From Blakeslea trispora (lineage: Eukaryota > Mucoromycota > Mucoromycetes > Mucorales > Choanephoraceae), in NCBI GenBank assembly GCA_025331445.1, contig JAIWNE010000023.1:62001-126000 (forward strand): 64,000 bases of DNA, read 5' to 3'. Shown here piece by piece: positions 1 through 10,868 of this stretch. Each line of letters begins with the position of its first letter. The stretch's first letter is position 1. The notes below the pieces were generated by a model, which saw only the letters and a program-made list of their open reading frames with translations, ran no database searches and had not been told where the DNA came from. Made by a program: the position numbers and the translations under genes.

Positions 1-618
1 CAGATAGAGATTTATGCAAGAATTTCTCACTTTAAATTCAGTTGATACTGAAGAGATTTGGTTTACAAGGCACATAAAAGATGTTTATTGCTTACTTTTT
101 TTTTTTTTTTGTTCAAAGCGATTTTAAGTGACGCAGAAGTGCGCTTAAACAAGTGTTTTGATTCATATATCTGTGTTGTTTTTTATTTAGTAAGCGGGCA
201 TCAATGGTCTCTTCTAATTTTTGTCTTCCGCTCCCATTCCATATGCAAATGGGAAGAGATTACACTTTCTTTTTCTTTTTTATTGTTGATTTGTATATGG
301 GTGTACCTTTCTTTTAATCCTTTCCGAATCAGAATATTCAGCTTCAAGTATAGGAAGCTAAGTTTCGTTGGTTTGAAAGAAAAAAAAAAGCAGCTTATTT
401 CTTATGGCTGGGCCCATATTTAACCATGAGTGAAAAGAAAGCATAAAGTTATACGCAACCTGTAATGAGATTGAACTCTCTCTTTCTGTTTGATTTTACA
501 ACCTTGTACAACTCTGTTCATATGCGAATTCAAAGGCAGCACACACTTCAGGTTCATTTTTTTCTTCTTTTTTTTTTCTGTCCCTCTTTAGCACCTTTTG
601 TTTACGATTGTGAATACC
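1..618. other. T-rich upstream region, no gene recognised
   Basis: The stretch is AT-rich with several long T and A runs. Open frames here (for example around 58-423) are low-complexity and Phe/Leu-rich, with no recognisable domain. It probably contains the promoter of the golgin gene that begins at 619. No tRNA, repeat array or transposon end is visible. Confidence 0.4.
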
Positions 619-3000
619 ATGACAACCTCTTCAGATGAAGGTGTGTTTCTCTTCTTTCTCTCAACTTTTAAGCCCTGTAACAAATAGAGAAGAAAAAAAA
701 AGGAACTTATGAAACAGCATAGATCTAGCAGCACGACTAAAGGAATTTGAGAAGCGAGAGATTGCCTTGAAAGAGAAACTAAATGAAGAGCATGCACAGC
801 TTCTCAACTACCAAAAAAAGCTGACTCAAGCAGGGACTCATCTAAAGACACTTGCACAAGAAAATACCACATTAAAGAAATCTTTATCGAACAAAGAATC
901 GGAACGGCAAGAGTTACTTGATCTATCTTCCCGAGTTCAGGCACTCGAGACAGAGTTGACCGAAACAAAAAAGGAACATCACAAAAAGTCCAAGCAACTT
1001 GTTCAACTGATTGAGCAATCGAATCCGTCACCGAAAGATGATCCCTCTTCTTTACCTGACATCGCTACAGATGCTGACTTTCAGGCCTATGTTGAGTCTG
1101 TTCAGAACCGCTTAAAAGAGGGTAAATCTCGACACACTTTTCTTTTTTGCACTGCTCTGATAAAAATCATATAATCATTAGGTCAGCCCCATCAAGATGA
1201 AATAGACACATTGAATACAAGAATTCAAGGTAAGAATGAACAAACAACAAAGCCCCTTTGTTTTCTAATTTACCTTTTCATAAAAAAAAAAAAAAGAGCT
1301 TCAAGCAGTTGATTCTACAATTGTTATTGAAGAAAGCTTGGATCGCATCATGAAGGACCCAGAAAACGGTACAATTAACAGCTCTGTGCCACCTTCTATC
1401 TTACTTTTACTTGAGCAGCTTAGAAATACATTGCTTGAACAACAAGAAAAGATCAACATGGCTGATAAAGCGCATGCATCACTCTTGAAAGATACCACTT
1501 TAGGTATATAAAGACAAAAGAAGAAGAAAGAAAAGGAAACTGACATTGTGAGAATAGACTTGAAACGCCAAATAACTCAACTTCAGGCCACTGTGAATCG
1601 TCTGACAGAAGAAAAAGAAGAATCACAGAGCCTATTAGATTCAGCCAACAGTGCCAAAGAGGAATTAGAGAGTCAACTGGCTAAAGTGCAGAAGGAGAGA
1701 GATGCCAGTCAAGAGAGAGAAAGACAGCTGAGCCAAGAACACAAATCACTCTTGGGCAAGCTATCTCATATTAAAGAGAATTTAGCGCCTCGATTAGAGC
1801 AAGACAAACAGCTTCGACAACGAGTCACAGAGCTGACAAAGGACTTGGAAGAGACTGTGCGCGAGCTGGAACAATGCCGGTCTGATATGATTATGCGAGA
1901 AGAAGAACACTCTATTCAACTGGAGCATAAGGAAAAAACAGTAGCTCAATTATCTTCACGATTAGAAACAGTCCAACAAGAGAGAGAAGAATATGAACAG
2001 ATGGCTATGCAACTCGATGCTCAATGTAGTCAACTGCAGCGAGCATTAGAAACCAAAAGCTCAGAAATGGAGCAATGGAAATCTCAGATGGATGCAGATA
2101 GAGCTTTGTTTGAATCAGAGAGATCCAGCTTATCTAACTTACAGACTGTCTTGGAGGAATTTCAAGCAAGTAAGTGTGATGATAAGAGATCGCAACTGGT
2201 TTGATATCTTATCAAGTTATCTAGCCAAAGATGCAGAGATGCAAGCTGCAGTAGAGCATATTGAGAGACAACTGGATGTTGCTAAAAAGTCTTGGGCAGA
2301 GTATGAAGAAAGAGCACATACAGCAGAGGTAATCTTCATTAAGAGAGCGAGGGTTGAAAAGTGTCTCATGTTGGCTTCGATAGGCTGAATTAGAAAAACT
2401 TCAAAGAGATATCAAAAAGACACAACAATATGAGAAGGAAGTGAAAGAGAAAAACCTCTTGATTGGCAAATTAAGACATGAAGCTATTATTCTTAATGAA
2501 CACCTCGTAGAAGCCATGCGTAAACTGAAGGAAGAGACAAGCGAAAGCAATGTGGATCGGTAAGATAGAGGGGAATCGGAGGAGGATTTTTTTTTCTTTA
2601 CTCAATCACTATTTCGAGTACAGTCAGTTAATTACCAATCTATTTATTGGTTTCTTGATGGCTCCTCGAGGAGATCGTAAACGCTATGATATTTTGTCCA
2701 TCATTTCAAATGTGTTGCAGTTGTCAGAAGAGCAAAAGGAACAAATTGGTTTATCGAGACCCAAGAATGGTACTATACTTCAGCCTGGATCACCTACCGC
2801 TGAACAACCACAGAAAGAGGTAAAAAGAAAGATGGATAGCTTCCATCAAGACTTTTTGACATTTCCTCTTTTTTTTTTAGTCATTCACTGATGCCTGGAT
2901 ATCCTTCTTGTTGAAAGAGTCGAGTCCTTTACGTCGAAATCGATCTTCTGGCTCATTGCCTATTACCTCGCTGATAGTCCATCAGAATCATAAACGATAG
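619..3000 (+). CDS. RUD3: Golgin of the Rud3/GMAP-210 type (GRAB-domain coiled coil)
   Basis: This predicted Golgi tether is assembled from nine exons: 619-640, 723-1121, 1182-1229, 1297-1503, 1558-2169, 2225-2328, 2384-2559, 2624-2819 and 2881-3000. All junctions are GT-AG with matching phase, giving about 627 residues. Most of the protein is a long Glu/Gln/Lys-rich coiled coil. Near the C-terminus, at the exon 7/8 junction, lies a block reading VDRQLITNLFIGFL followed by PRGDRKRYDIL. This matches the GRAB (GRIP-related Arf-binding) domain of yeast Rud3 and human GMAP-210, and it is followed by the usual short DAWISFLLKE motif. By family knowledge, GRAB binds Arf1-GTP at cis-Golgi membranes. 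The first exon codes for only seven residues, so a further upstream exon is possible; the 5' end is the least certain part. The intron 3 acceptor follows a pure A run. Confidence 0.85.
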
Positions 3001-3438
3001 AAAACAAAAACATATTTAAATTATTGGTTTTTTTTTTTAAAAAAAGAGAGACAGGGTGTTATTGATGTGAGTGGAGCATCCATTATATGTCATTTAGGAA
3101 CAGTCGGCACGAATCAGTCTTCGTATTTGATGTGTCTGTTAGACAGTGAGAATCTCATATGCTTGTTTTGTATTGTTTGCTTTTGATTTCTAAATGCGAG
3201 GTATTGACAGTTTGTTTGCCTTTTCACCAAACAAAATACGAGGCAGCAGTGTTTCTATGATACTTGTCAAACATATCAAGCTCTCCAGGTCTTTGGTTGC
3301 TATTGGAGTTTTGCTTTACTCTCCATAGGTCACTAATAAGTAGCTATTTTCTTAATACCAATCTATACTTACTTCAGAACCAAAAATAGCAGCTTTGAAA
3401 CTTCTCAAACCAAGTTCAGTCACAATATCCAGCACTTT
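3001..3438. other. Intergenic, probable eroded repeat
   Basis: No gene is supported here. The segment lies between the golgin stop codon and an endonuclease-like relic. It has short open stretches with no intact frame and may be the 5' part of the same decayed element. Confidence 0.3.
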
Positions 3439-3720
3439 ATGTTCGTCAATACTTCGAGTACTCTAATTTCTTTGGTAATCGAAGCTCTGGCTATCTATCT
3501 TAGAAAAAAAAAGAATGATAAGAGTATTGTAATTGGTGGTGATTTCAATATTAACTTTAATGTAAAAAGTAACTCGGGGGAGATAGCATATCCGTTTTTA
3601 TTGCGGGAAATGGTTTGTACAGTACTTTTTTTTAATAGTAGAATCAACCATAAAATTAGGTACAAAAACTGATACTATTTCTGTGAATTACAATGCAAAG
3701 TTGGCTGGTATCATACCCTC
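3439..3720 (+). pseudogene. Relic resembling an endonuclease/exonuclease/phosphatase domain of a mobile element
   Basis: One frame reads KSIVIGGDFNINF followed by a hydrophobic/charged stretch, then a stop near 3670. GGDFNI is the core motif of endonuclease/exonuclease/phosphatase (EEP) domains, where Asp and Asn are catalytic. Such domains occur in non-LTR retrotransposons and in other fungal mobile elements. The flanking frame has several stops and no start consistent with a complete protein, so this is treated as a decayed fragment. Which element family it came from cannot be decided. Similarity is confined to one motif, so confidence is low. Confidence 0.35.
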
Positions 3721-4010
3721 TTTGCAAGCTATCATCAACCATGATAGGACCATGCTTCAGATTCAAAACATTTTAAAGCGCTGCTTGAATTCAGTCTGAC
3801 GGTGTATAAAAGATTTTTTATTTTAATAGGTTTGACTTTATCGAGTACCTTATTACTATTTTTAACGTATATAGACATATACACAGACATCTTTATTTTC
3901 TCTTGAAGCAGAACAAACACACACAAAAGAACTAGCGAGAGTGGAAAATAGAGAGAAAAAAAAGTGACCGAGCTTTAGCATAGACAGTAAAAAAAAAAGA
4001 AAAAGACAAC

Positions 4011-5386
4011 ATGGCATTACCGAAAGCTGTCAATTACATTATTGTAATTTATATTGTATGCTCAATTTTATACACATCATCATACCTACTTGGATTTAGA
4101 GCAAACAGATCCTCTTTTAGTAACGTGTCTGAGTCAACTGTTGCCAAGCTACAAGAACGTTATCAGAGCAAACAGGTAGTTGACTGGAAGAACACGTTAG
4201 GTAAGAAACCCCCTTCTTTTAAATATATATTTTCTCATCTGGAAGAACAAAATCAATAGGTCAAGTTGTTGAATCAACACCTGAAGACCTCGTATTGAGC
4301 AAAGTATTTGCAGAAACATTTGGTCCTTCTAAAGTGATTCCTTATTATTTCAAGGCAACCGAAAAAATCGGAAATGAAGAAATTACTATGGCAACACTTG
4401 TTACCCGTAACCGATTCAAGGTCCTTAGCCGACTTGCCTCCCACTACAAGGGTCCTGTTTCTGTGGCTATTCATATCAATGATGATGATCAAAAGCAAGA
4501 TACTTTAGATGAGCTCAAGCAACTCTATGAAGAAAACGAAGACATGAGACGTTACGTCGATCTTCATTTGGTCATTGACAAATTCGATCGTCAATTCAAC
4601 ATGTGGCGTAACGTGGCTAAATTCTTTGCTCGCTCTGACTATATCATGATGCTCGATGTCGATTTCTATCTCTGCACTGACTTTAGAAAATCCCTTCAAA
4701 AGCAGCCTCAGCTCATGTCCTTGTTGAGAGAGGGTAAGGCTGCTATTGTTGTGCCTGCTTTTGAATATGTGGATGAAAGTGATGGTGAGGATTGGAACAA
4801 GTTTCCCAAGACAAAACAAGAACTTTTGGTCGATGTAGGCACGGAAAAGCTTGACATGTTCCATAGAGGCTGGACTCGTGGTCATGGCTCAACCAACTAT
4901 GGCAAATGGTACAAGCAAGCAAGTCCCTATAAGGTGACTGATTACAACTATTCCTATGAGCCTTATGTTATCTTCAAGAAAGAAGGTACTCCATGGTGTG
5001 ATGAACGCTTTGTTGGCTATGGTGCTAATAAGGCTGCCTGTCTGTTTGAGATTTATTTGGCTGGTATTGACTACTGGGTTTTGCCTGATGATTTCTTGAT
5101 TCATCAAACCCACCACTACCCTGAAGACACAAGAGCTAAAGAAGTAAGGTGCTTCCCTTTTTTGAAAGTAAATCATTGTCTGACTTTCTCTCTTTTGTAG
5201 CGTACATACAATAAGAAATTGTATGATTATTATAGAGAAGAAACTTGTCTTCGTTATGCTCGTACCATGATTGCTGCTAACGAATGGGACACACCAAAGT
5301 CTGCCAACCTCAAGAAAGAATGTGGTAGAATTCGTGGTTTCAACGATGTTATTGGTAGAATTGCCGATGAACACAACGAACTATAA
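4011..5386 (+). CDS. Type II membrane glycosyltransferase, GT49 (LARGE/B4GAT1-like) family
   Basis: Three exons (4011-4200, 4260-5143, 5201-5386) give 419 residues. The N-terminus has one hydrophobic segment at about residues 9-29, a signal anchor typical of Golgi enzymes. The lumenal part carries MMLDVDFYL, where DVD is the nucleotide-sugar/metal-binding DxD motif, and it ends with FLIHQTHHYPEDTR, a His-rich motif characteristic of the Glyco_transf_49 domain. Family members transfer glucuronic acid, xylose or GlcNAc to glycans, but the fungal acceptor is not evident. The start is chosen because the Met lies directly before the anchor. A polyadenylation-like AATAAA occurs near 5449. It converges with the CCDC124 homolog, 211 bp between stops. 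Catalysis is inferred, not shown. Confidence 0.85.
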
Positions 5387-5597
5387 ATCGATTCCCTTTC
5401 ATAAAAAAAAAACACTTTAAAAGAATTTCTTTGTTTTCGTCTGTTCTAAATAAACTATACTATTTTATTTAATCTTCTGCAAGCTTATGATAAACACTGT
5501 TCTTATTTTCTTTCTTTCTTTTTCTGCAACTCGTTTTCTTTATAGCGTTTTGCTCATCAACTAGGGTGACATTTATGTCCTTGCTAGTCTTGACTTT

Positions 5598-6352
5598 TTA
5601 ATAAGAAGAAATGGTTGGCTTTTTGACCAAAGTAACAGCCTCATCAACTTCATCAAGCTTGGATGATTCTCCTTCTTCTTCTTCTTCTTCTTCTTCTTCT
5701 TCTTCTTCGGACTCAGTATGCTTCGAGTTGAGCTCATCTAGCTTTACATTGTAAGCAACAACATTGGATTGATTAAAGGGATTCTCGGGAGATTTCTGAA
5801 ATTCCTTGTAAATAATTTGCTTCAATTGACTAAGACGTAGCCCAGGGTATTGAGCTCTAAAGTTCTTGAGCTCTCTGTCCTCGAATTCTTGAAGAGCATG
5901 CTTGAATCGGCGCTCAGGATGTTTCTCAACATCATTCTCAGTCAGTGGACGAGCAGAAGATTCTGTTTTGATACCATATCTTGAAGTCTGAGCAGGATTC
6001 AGCTGGTTGAATACCACTTTGCGAACATTAGATGACTTGTTGGTTTTGGGCTTTGTGCTAAGAGCAGCCTCTTCTTCGGCCTACAAATTGTAAGAGATCA
6101 ACACCATGGTGCAGAAAAAAAAAGGTACAAATTACTTACCAGAAGGCGCTGTCTTTCTTGCTTCTTTTGTTGCAGATCAGCCTTTTTAGAGGCTTCAGTT
6201 TCCTTTTTGTCATTCTTTTTTGCACCCTTAGTCCATTTGATCTCTTCCTTGGCTTCTAGATCCAGTTGTTTCTTTTGGTCTTTTTCTGCTTTGGCAGCAG
6301 TTTTGCGACTGTTGGCTGATTCGGCTTTTGAGTTTGTTACCTTTCTGGCCAT
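5598..6352 (-). CDS. CCDC124/Lso2 homolog, ribosome-associated coiled-coil protein
   Basis: Two exons on the minus strand (6352-6140, 6080-5598) give 231 residues, close to the 223 of human CCDC124. The N-terminal half is a Lys/Glu/Ala-rich helix (KAEKDQKKQLDLEAKEE). The C-terminal half holds the diagnostic block HPERRFKHALQEFE...LRLSQLKQIIYKEF...SPENPFNQ. Family members (yeast Lso1/Lso2, human CCDC124) bind the 80S ribosome in hibernation or recovery from starvation. An unusual feature is a run of 13 Glu codons near residues 205-217, encoded by a GAA (TTC on the plus strand) triplet repeat at about 5671-5708, followed by a short acidic tail not typical of animal homologs. Confidence 0.88.
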
Positions 6353-7187
6353 AGTGATAAGAAGGAATAGAATAGTAAGCTTGGAGGAAGAATTAAAAAA
6401 AATCTTATCAGATCCAAATTTATCCTTTTCAAATGTCTTATCATCGGATCTTTAAAAGATGATTGATTTTTCAGCAATCTTCCATGTATCTTTGGGAAAG
6501 ATTCAAGTAAGAGAGGCTGTAGTAGATTTATGATAAGATCTTTTTTTTTTGTTGATGTTTATCAAGATATTCAAGCAATGTAACACTAGCAGGACTTTAA
6601 TTATCAGAATTAATGAGTTCTTGACAAAAAAGAGAAGAACAAAAGGCAGCGAAACGTTTACTTTAGGCAACTGATTCAGGAGCTGTTTTGCATCTATTGC
6701 AAGTCTCTTCATCTTTAAGCTTACGGTGCCCTCTTTCTTTCTCTTCTTTTCGTACCTATCCGTTCTTATGGAATTGGTCCATAAACGTTTCAATTTTGCT
6801 TATCTGTTTAAGCAAACTATTTTTTTCTACTTGCTTTTACATAATGGCCTCTTGGAGACACACTTGTTTTTCTAATGTTATATGTTTGTATATATTTGAT
6901 CTTTGAAAAGTCATTTCATATACCTTTTACGTTCTTCGAAGCTGAATCTTAATTATCATCAGCTCCAACTACCTCATCTTATCAATTAAGAACCTTTGTT
7001 GACCCCATCGATAAAGATTGAAGTAACTACTATAATCTCTAAATACAACAACAAAAATTCCGTCATCATATCAAGTGAGCAAACTAGCTTTGATAAAATT
7101 TGATGACTTGCGATGAACAAGTGTACATGTATACTTATTGCTGTTGCATACGTTATCTGTACTATAGATCAATGGTTATTGGGTATA
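6353..7187. other. Intergenic, no gene recognised
   Basis: AT-rich sequence between the CCDC124 start and a TA-flanked transposon. It should contain the CCDC124 promoter (reading left). Open frames are short and low-complexity. Nothing else could be supported. Confidence 0.4.
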
Positions 7188-7844
7188 CAGTGTGGTTCGA
7201 AATAAGTTGCAGATCTTGTAAACTCCGCGATTTGATTATCTAACCCATTGTTGTTCTGTTGATCTTCCCATCACCTTTTTCTTAATAAACATAATAAAAC
7301 GAACACATCTACTACTACTCCTGTTACCAAAGAAGCCAATAAGCACCTTTCCGAATACGATTATGGTAGATTAGCAGGCGCTTTCTTGTACAAAGGCAAC
7401 TTTGCTCAAATCTCAAGAGATCTCGACCTCCCTAAATCAACTGTACAATCACCTTATAAAAGACTTCAGAAAACACAAACCACTCTTCTCAAAACTTCAA
7501 CTGGAAGAAAAAGGCTTCTTTCTCAAACTGGTTTGAACGCGATTAGTCAAAGTGTTCGTCGTCGACCTACTGAGTCAATTAGGGCTCAGCATCGTCGATT
7601 TTTGGGTTCAGGCAAGAAGGTCTCTTTGTCCGCTTTTCGAGATGCATTGACTCGTATGAAGTTCAAACGTCGTGTAGCGGCAAAAAAGCCTGCTCTGAAG
7701 CAGACGCACAAACAACTGCGTTTAGCTTGGATCAAAGAGAGGTTGGATTGGGCAAAAGCTGTACTGATGCACAACAGCCTTCATGATGTAAAGTACTCTT
7801 TAAATTTGATTTTCAAAATCCGCAACTTATTTCGAACCACACTG
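7188..7844 (+). mobile_element. 657-bp Tc1/mariner-type deletion derivative with intact inverted ends
   Basis: Both ends carry the same inverted repeat, starting CAGTGTGGTTCGAAATAAGT and identical over at least 23 bp before degenerating. The element is flanked by TA on both sides (7186-7187 and 7845-7846), the classic Tc1/mariner target duplication. Inside, a frame of about 150 codons ends at 7847 and resembles the N-terminal paired-type helix-turn-helix of a Tc3-like transposase: FAQISRDLDLPKSTVQ, then a second HTH-like half around SIRAQHRRFLGSGKKVS, ending near QLRLAWIKERLDW. The DDE catalytic domain is entirely missing and no in-frame ATG was found upstream, so it is non-autonomous. The near-perfect ends suggest relatively recent mobility compared with its neighbours. 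Confidence 0.85.
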
Positions 7845-8028
7845 TAATTACGACGAGCTTTGCCATCGAGTTTAACAATGAAAGAGGGAAAAAAGGCAAA
7901 AAAAAAAAACACATAACCCACCATATAACCCAATCCAATTCACATAACCTGTCACATAACCTTTTTTTTTTTGCTTCGTATTTGTTGCTTGTTAATTGTC
8001 TGGCTTTTAATGAAGTCGATATCGGCCA
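7845..8028. other. Short repeat-containing spacer between two transposons
   Basis: It contains three degenerate direct copies of CACATAACC within 7911-7969 and long A and T runs. No gene is seen. Confidence 0.4.
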
Positions 8029-9290
8029 TTACATGGGCATTTTGTTTCGACATTTATCCCAACACTTGTAAAAATGTGAAACGAAACCATTGAAATGACT
8101 TTTCTCCACACTTTTGCAGGCTTCTGTGATTCTTTTTGATAAAGTGTCTTCCTGTAAAAACCTGTGGCGCTTAACCTTACTCTTTGCCACTGCCCAGAAT
8201 TGTTCTATTGGGTTAAGCTCAGGAGAGTAAGTAGGAAGATACACACATTTATAACCACGGTACTCAATGTGTTTCTTTATGTTTTCATTCGTGTGAATGG
8301 GTGCATTATCCATAACTATATAGTGACCTTTCATATGTGGATGTTTGTCCATTTCATCAAGAGTCGTTTTTAAGAAACTAATGTAGTGGCCTGTTACAGT
8401 CCCTGAACTTATATATATCCATCGGCCTTTCGCTTCTTGGCAGGTCTTGGTTTTTTTTTACGCCAATCGTGATCAAACCTGCGGCAGAAATAGCGCCCAA
8501 TATAGACGTTGTGTTTGCTCTCGTAGTAGGCCTGGTAACAATAGCACAGGTACCTTTTTTGGACCAAGCTCTTGAACGTTTCATGTTTATATCAAAAGCA
8601 GATTCGTCAGGAAACACGCAATTCATCAGGAAGTTCATGTCTGTATTTTCCCACTTACAAACCCAATCATGTTGCTCCTCAATCTTCGCTGGACTGTTTC
8701 TCTCGATAGAATGAAAATCTGCTTTTTTTCAACGAAAGGTTACATTCACTTTTCATAAAGTTATAAACAGCGCTGCGTGAGACTTTGAGATCATGAAATC
8801 GCTTCAATAAATGCTTGGTCACATCAACAACAGCAGTATCAATGAAGTTGATAACAGTTGCTTTATGCTCTTTGGTTAAGATGCATTTACGACCTACGTT
8901 TTTTACAGCTCTCAAAAATACTATCAGGGCGCACATTATACTGTCTGACCCATCTCTCTGAGCAGTTCGAATGTGAATGCCCAACTGCTTCGCTGCTGCT
9001 GATGCACTCATACACTTTTCAATCCTCAGGTCGAAAAATCTAACCTTATCCTGGACAGTATAACGCACATAATCACGTTTCATGTTGGCCTCCTTCATAC
9101 GAATATCTCCATCTCTTGGCTTTTCTATTCGCAAAGGACAAGGCGAAGAAGATTCGCTGGAAGCTGCATTTTTCGAGTAATCAGTGTGAGTGCGCAATTG
9201 TCTCAACAACAAACTCATTTTGATCGACAATGTACTCCATGGGCTCAGGACCGCCATTCTCATCAACGACATTTCCATGTCCATCTTCAA
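8029..9290 (-). pseudogene. Degenerate DD34E Tc1/mariner-like transposase
   Basis: On the minus strand a transposase can be followed through several frames. An N-terminal HTH (SASAAAKQLGIHIRTAQR) lies near 8970-9020. First catalytic Asp: CVFPDESAFD near 8610. Second: HYIVMDNAPIHT near 8310. Glu: SPELNPIEQFW near 8210. Thirty-four residues separate the second Asp and the Glu, as in DD34E Tc1 elements. Reading is broken by at least three frameshifts: in an A run near 8725-8735, in an A run near 8451-8460, and at a TATATATA tract near 8411-8418. A further break lies near 8920-8955. The right terminus may be GGAAGCACTG followed by TA at 9539-9540; no matching left end was found. It is not functional as read. 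Confidence 0.8.
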
Positions 9291-9450
9291 ATAAAAAATA
9301 CGGTACTCATCTTAGAACGTAAAGTTTTAAAAGAAAAGGTTTTGGTTTTATAATTATTTCTAGTGCTTAGAAATCATGGTGACACGACATTATTTTAAGC
9401 AAAAGCGACATGGTTTCCAAAAATACGACTTCCATTTCTGAACATGAGAA

Positions 9451-9519
9451 ATTGATTTTGATTGGCCGGCAATATTGATTTTGACTTGTCAGTGACATCG
9501 ATTTTGATTGGCTGCGATA
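9451..9519. repeat. Three tandem 23-bp units (ATTGATTTTGATTGGC-like)
   Basis: Units start at 9451, 9474 and 9497 and share AT(T/C)GATTTTGA(T/C)T. The array lies just inside a possible terminal CAGTGC-type end at 9538, so it may be subterminal transposase-binding repeats of the broken element at 8029-9290. That link is inference. Confidence 0.6.
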
Positions 9520-9640
9520 TTGCTGTCTGGAAGCACTGTACAAACTTATAGATCCTTTAATTAGCTTTTTTTTTTAATTGTCTAATTTTTAATCACATTA
9601 TAGATTTTCTTTCTTTTCTTTAATTCATTAAACCTATATT

Positions 9641-10757
9641 ATGAGACCTTCTTTGACAAAATCAGTTGTATTAACCCTGTTGTTATTACAATGCACTCAA
9701 ATTTCATATGCCCAGAAGGATTCTGGTGTAAATGGCCTAATAAGCGATATTGTAAATGGTCCTCAAGATACAGCATCAGCGATAGTAACATCGGTTAAAC
9801 CCACTCAGGAACCGGCTTCATCAAGCGAGCCTCCTCCCACAACTACACAGGCAGCGCCTACCACTACCGCTATTGACACTCCTCCTCCTGCAACAACAAC
9901 AACACCGCCGCCAGAACAATCTAAAACAAAACCACAGGGTGTTCAGACTACAGCGGAAGACATTACAACAACAACAACAACAGCTAGAGGACGCAAAAGT
10001 CAAGCTCGTCCTACTGAAACTGTATCTGATAACACAGCTACTGGTACTACGAAAAATACTTTAGACAGTCCCAATCCAACATCGAGTTCTGATGTTAATC
10101 ATTCCAGTAAATCAGACAACCAAAGCAGTGATCCACCCAATAAGACAGCGATCGTTGCTGGTTCAGTTGTCGGTTGTCTTGGTGAGTTGTTGGATTGATG
10201 CTAAAGTAAGAGACTAACAATTCCAAAAATAAGTTGGTGTAGCCCTTATTGGTGGTATTCTTACTTGGATGAATCGTCGTGGTGGATGCACGAGTCGTAC
10301 TCGCCGCAGAGATGCATCTGGTAATAATGATTTTGAAGGAGGAACTGACTATAAGATGACTGAAGATCATGTTGCGGATAACATGCATGCTTCAAACTCT
10401 CCCTTTCAACATGCTCGTCGCTTCGTGCCTCCTACTTCAGGTTACATGAATCTAAACGATGAAGAACATACGTATCACCAAAATATGAATACGGCAAATT
10501 ATCAATATGCACCTGAATACAATAGTAGCACAGTGAATCCCCAGAATACTCAGCCAGAATATTACCAACAAGATTATTATCCTACTGGTCAACCAGTACC
10601 TGAATACGCATCACCTAATACGTATCAACAACCCTACTATAACTCTGCTACAGGACCTAACCTTACATCCCCTAATGTTACTAATCCGGTTACTGTTGGC
10701 TCCAATTATCAACAAATGAAACCAGATCAAATAGAACAAAAGCCTAATGCAGCTTAA
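9641..10757 (+). CDS. Signal peptide, Ser/Thr-rich, single-TM cell-surface protein (Wsc/Mid2-like sensor candidate)
   Basis: Two exons (9641-10181, 10234-10757) give 354 residues. Residues 1-24 form a signal peptide ending YAQ. Residues about 25-170 are rich in Ser, Thr and Pro, with poly-Thr runs encoded by ACA repeats, so the region is likely heavily O-mannosylated. A single membrane segment (TAIVAGSVVGCL joined across the intron to VGVALIGGILTWM) is followed by basic residues (NRRGGCTSRTRRR), which fits a type I topology. The cytosolic tail of about 160 residues is rich in Tyr, Pro, Gln and Asn. The architecture resembles fungal wall-stress sensors such as Mid2/Wsc, but no cysteine-rich WSC domain is present, so the function is inferred from layout only. 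The intron has a clear branch site (GACTAACAA). Confidence 0.75.
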
Positions 10758-10868
10758 TCAGAATATTAGAAATCTCCTTAAAAAAAACATTTATATAAAT
10801 ATGCACTGCTGCTTTATGCATTTTTTTTTTTCAAAGAAAAAGAAAAGTTTTGTTTGTTCATTGTGATT

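Noticed and set aside
58..423. 121-codon plus-strand frame
   Set aside because: Starts at a non-ATG codon, is Phe/Leu/Ser-rich from T runs, and shows no motif.
4889..5374. 161-codon minus-strand frame
   Set aside because: It is antisense to the GT49 coding exons and has no domain; a shadow frame.
9873..10064. Gln/Leu-rich frame inside the surface-protein gene
   Set aside because: An alternative frame of the ACA repeats that encode poly-Thr; not a separate gene.
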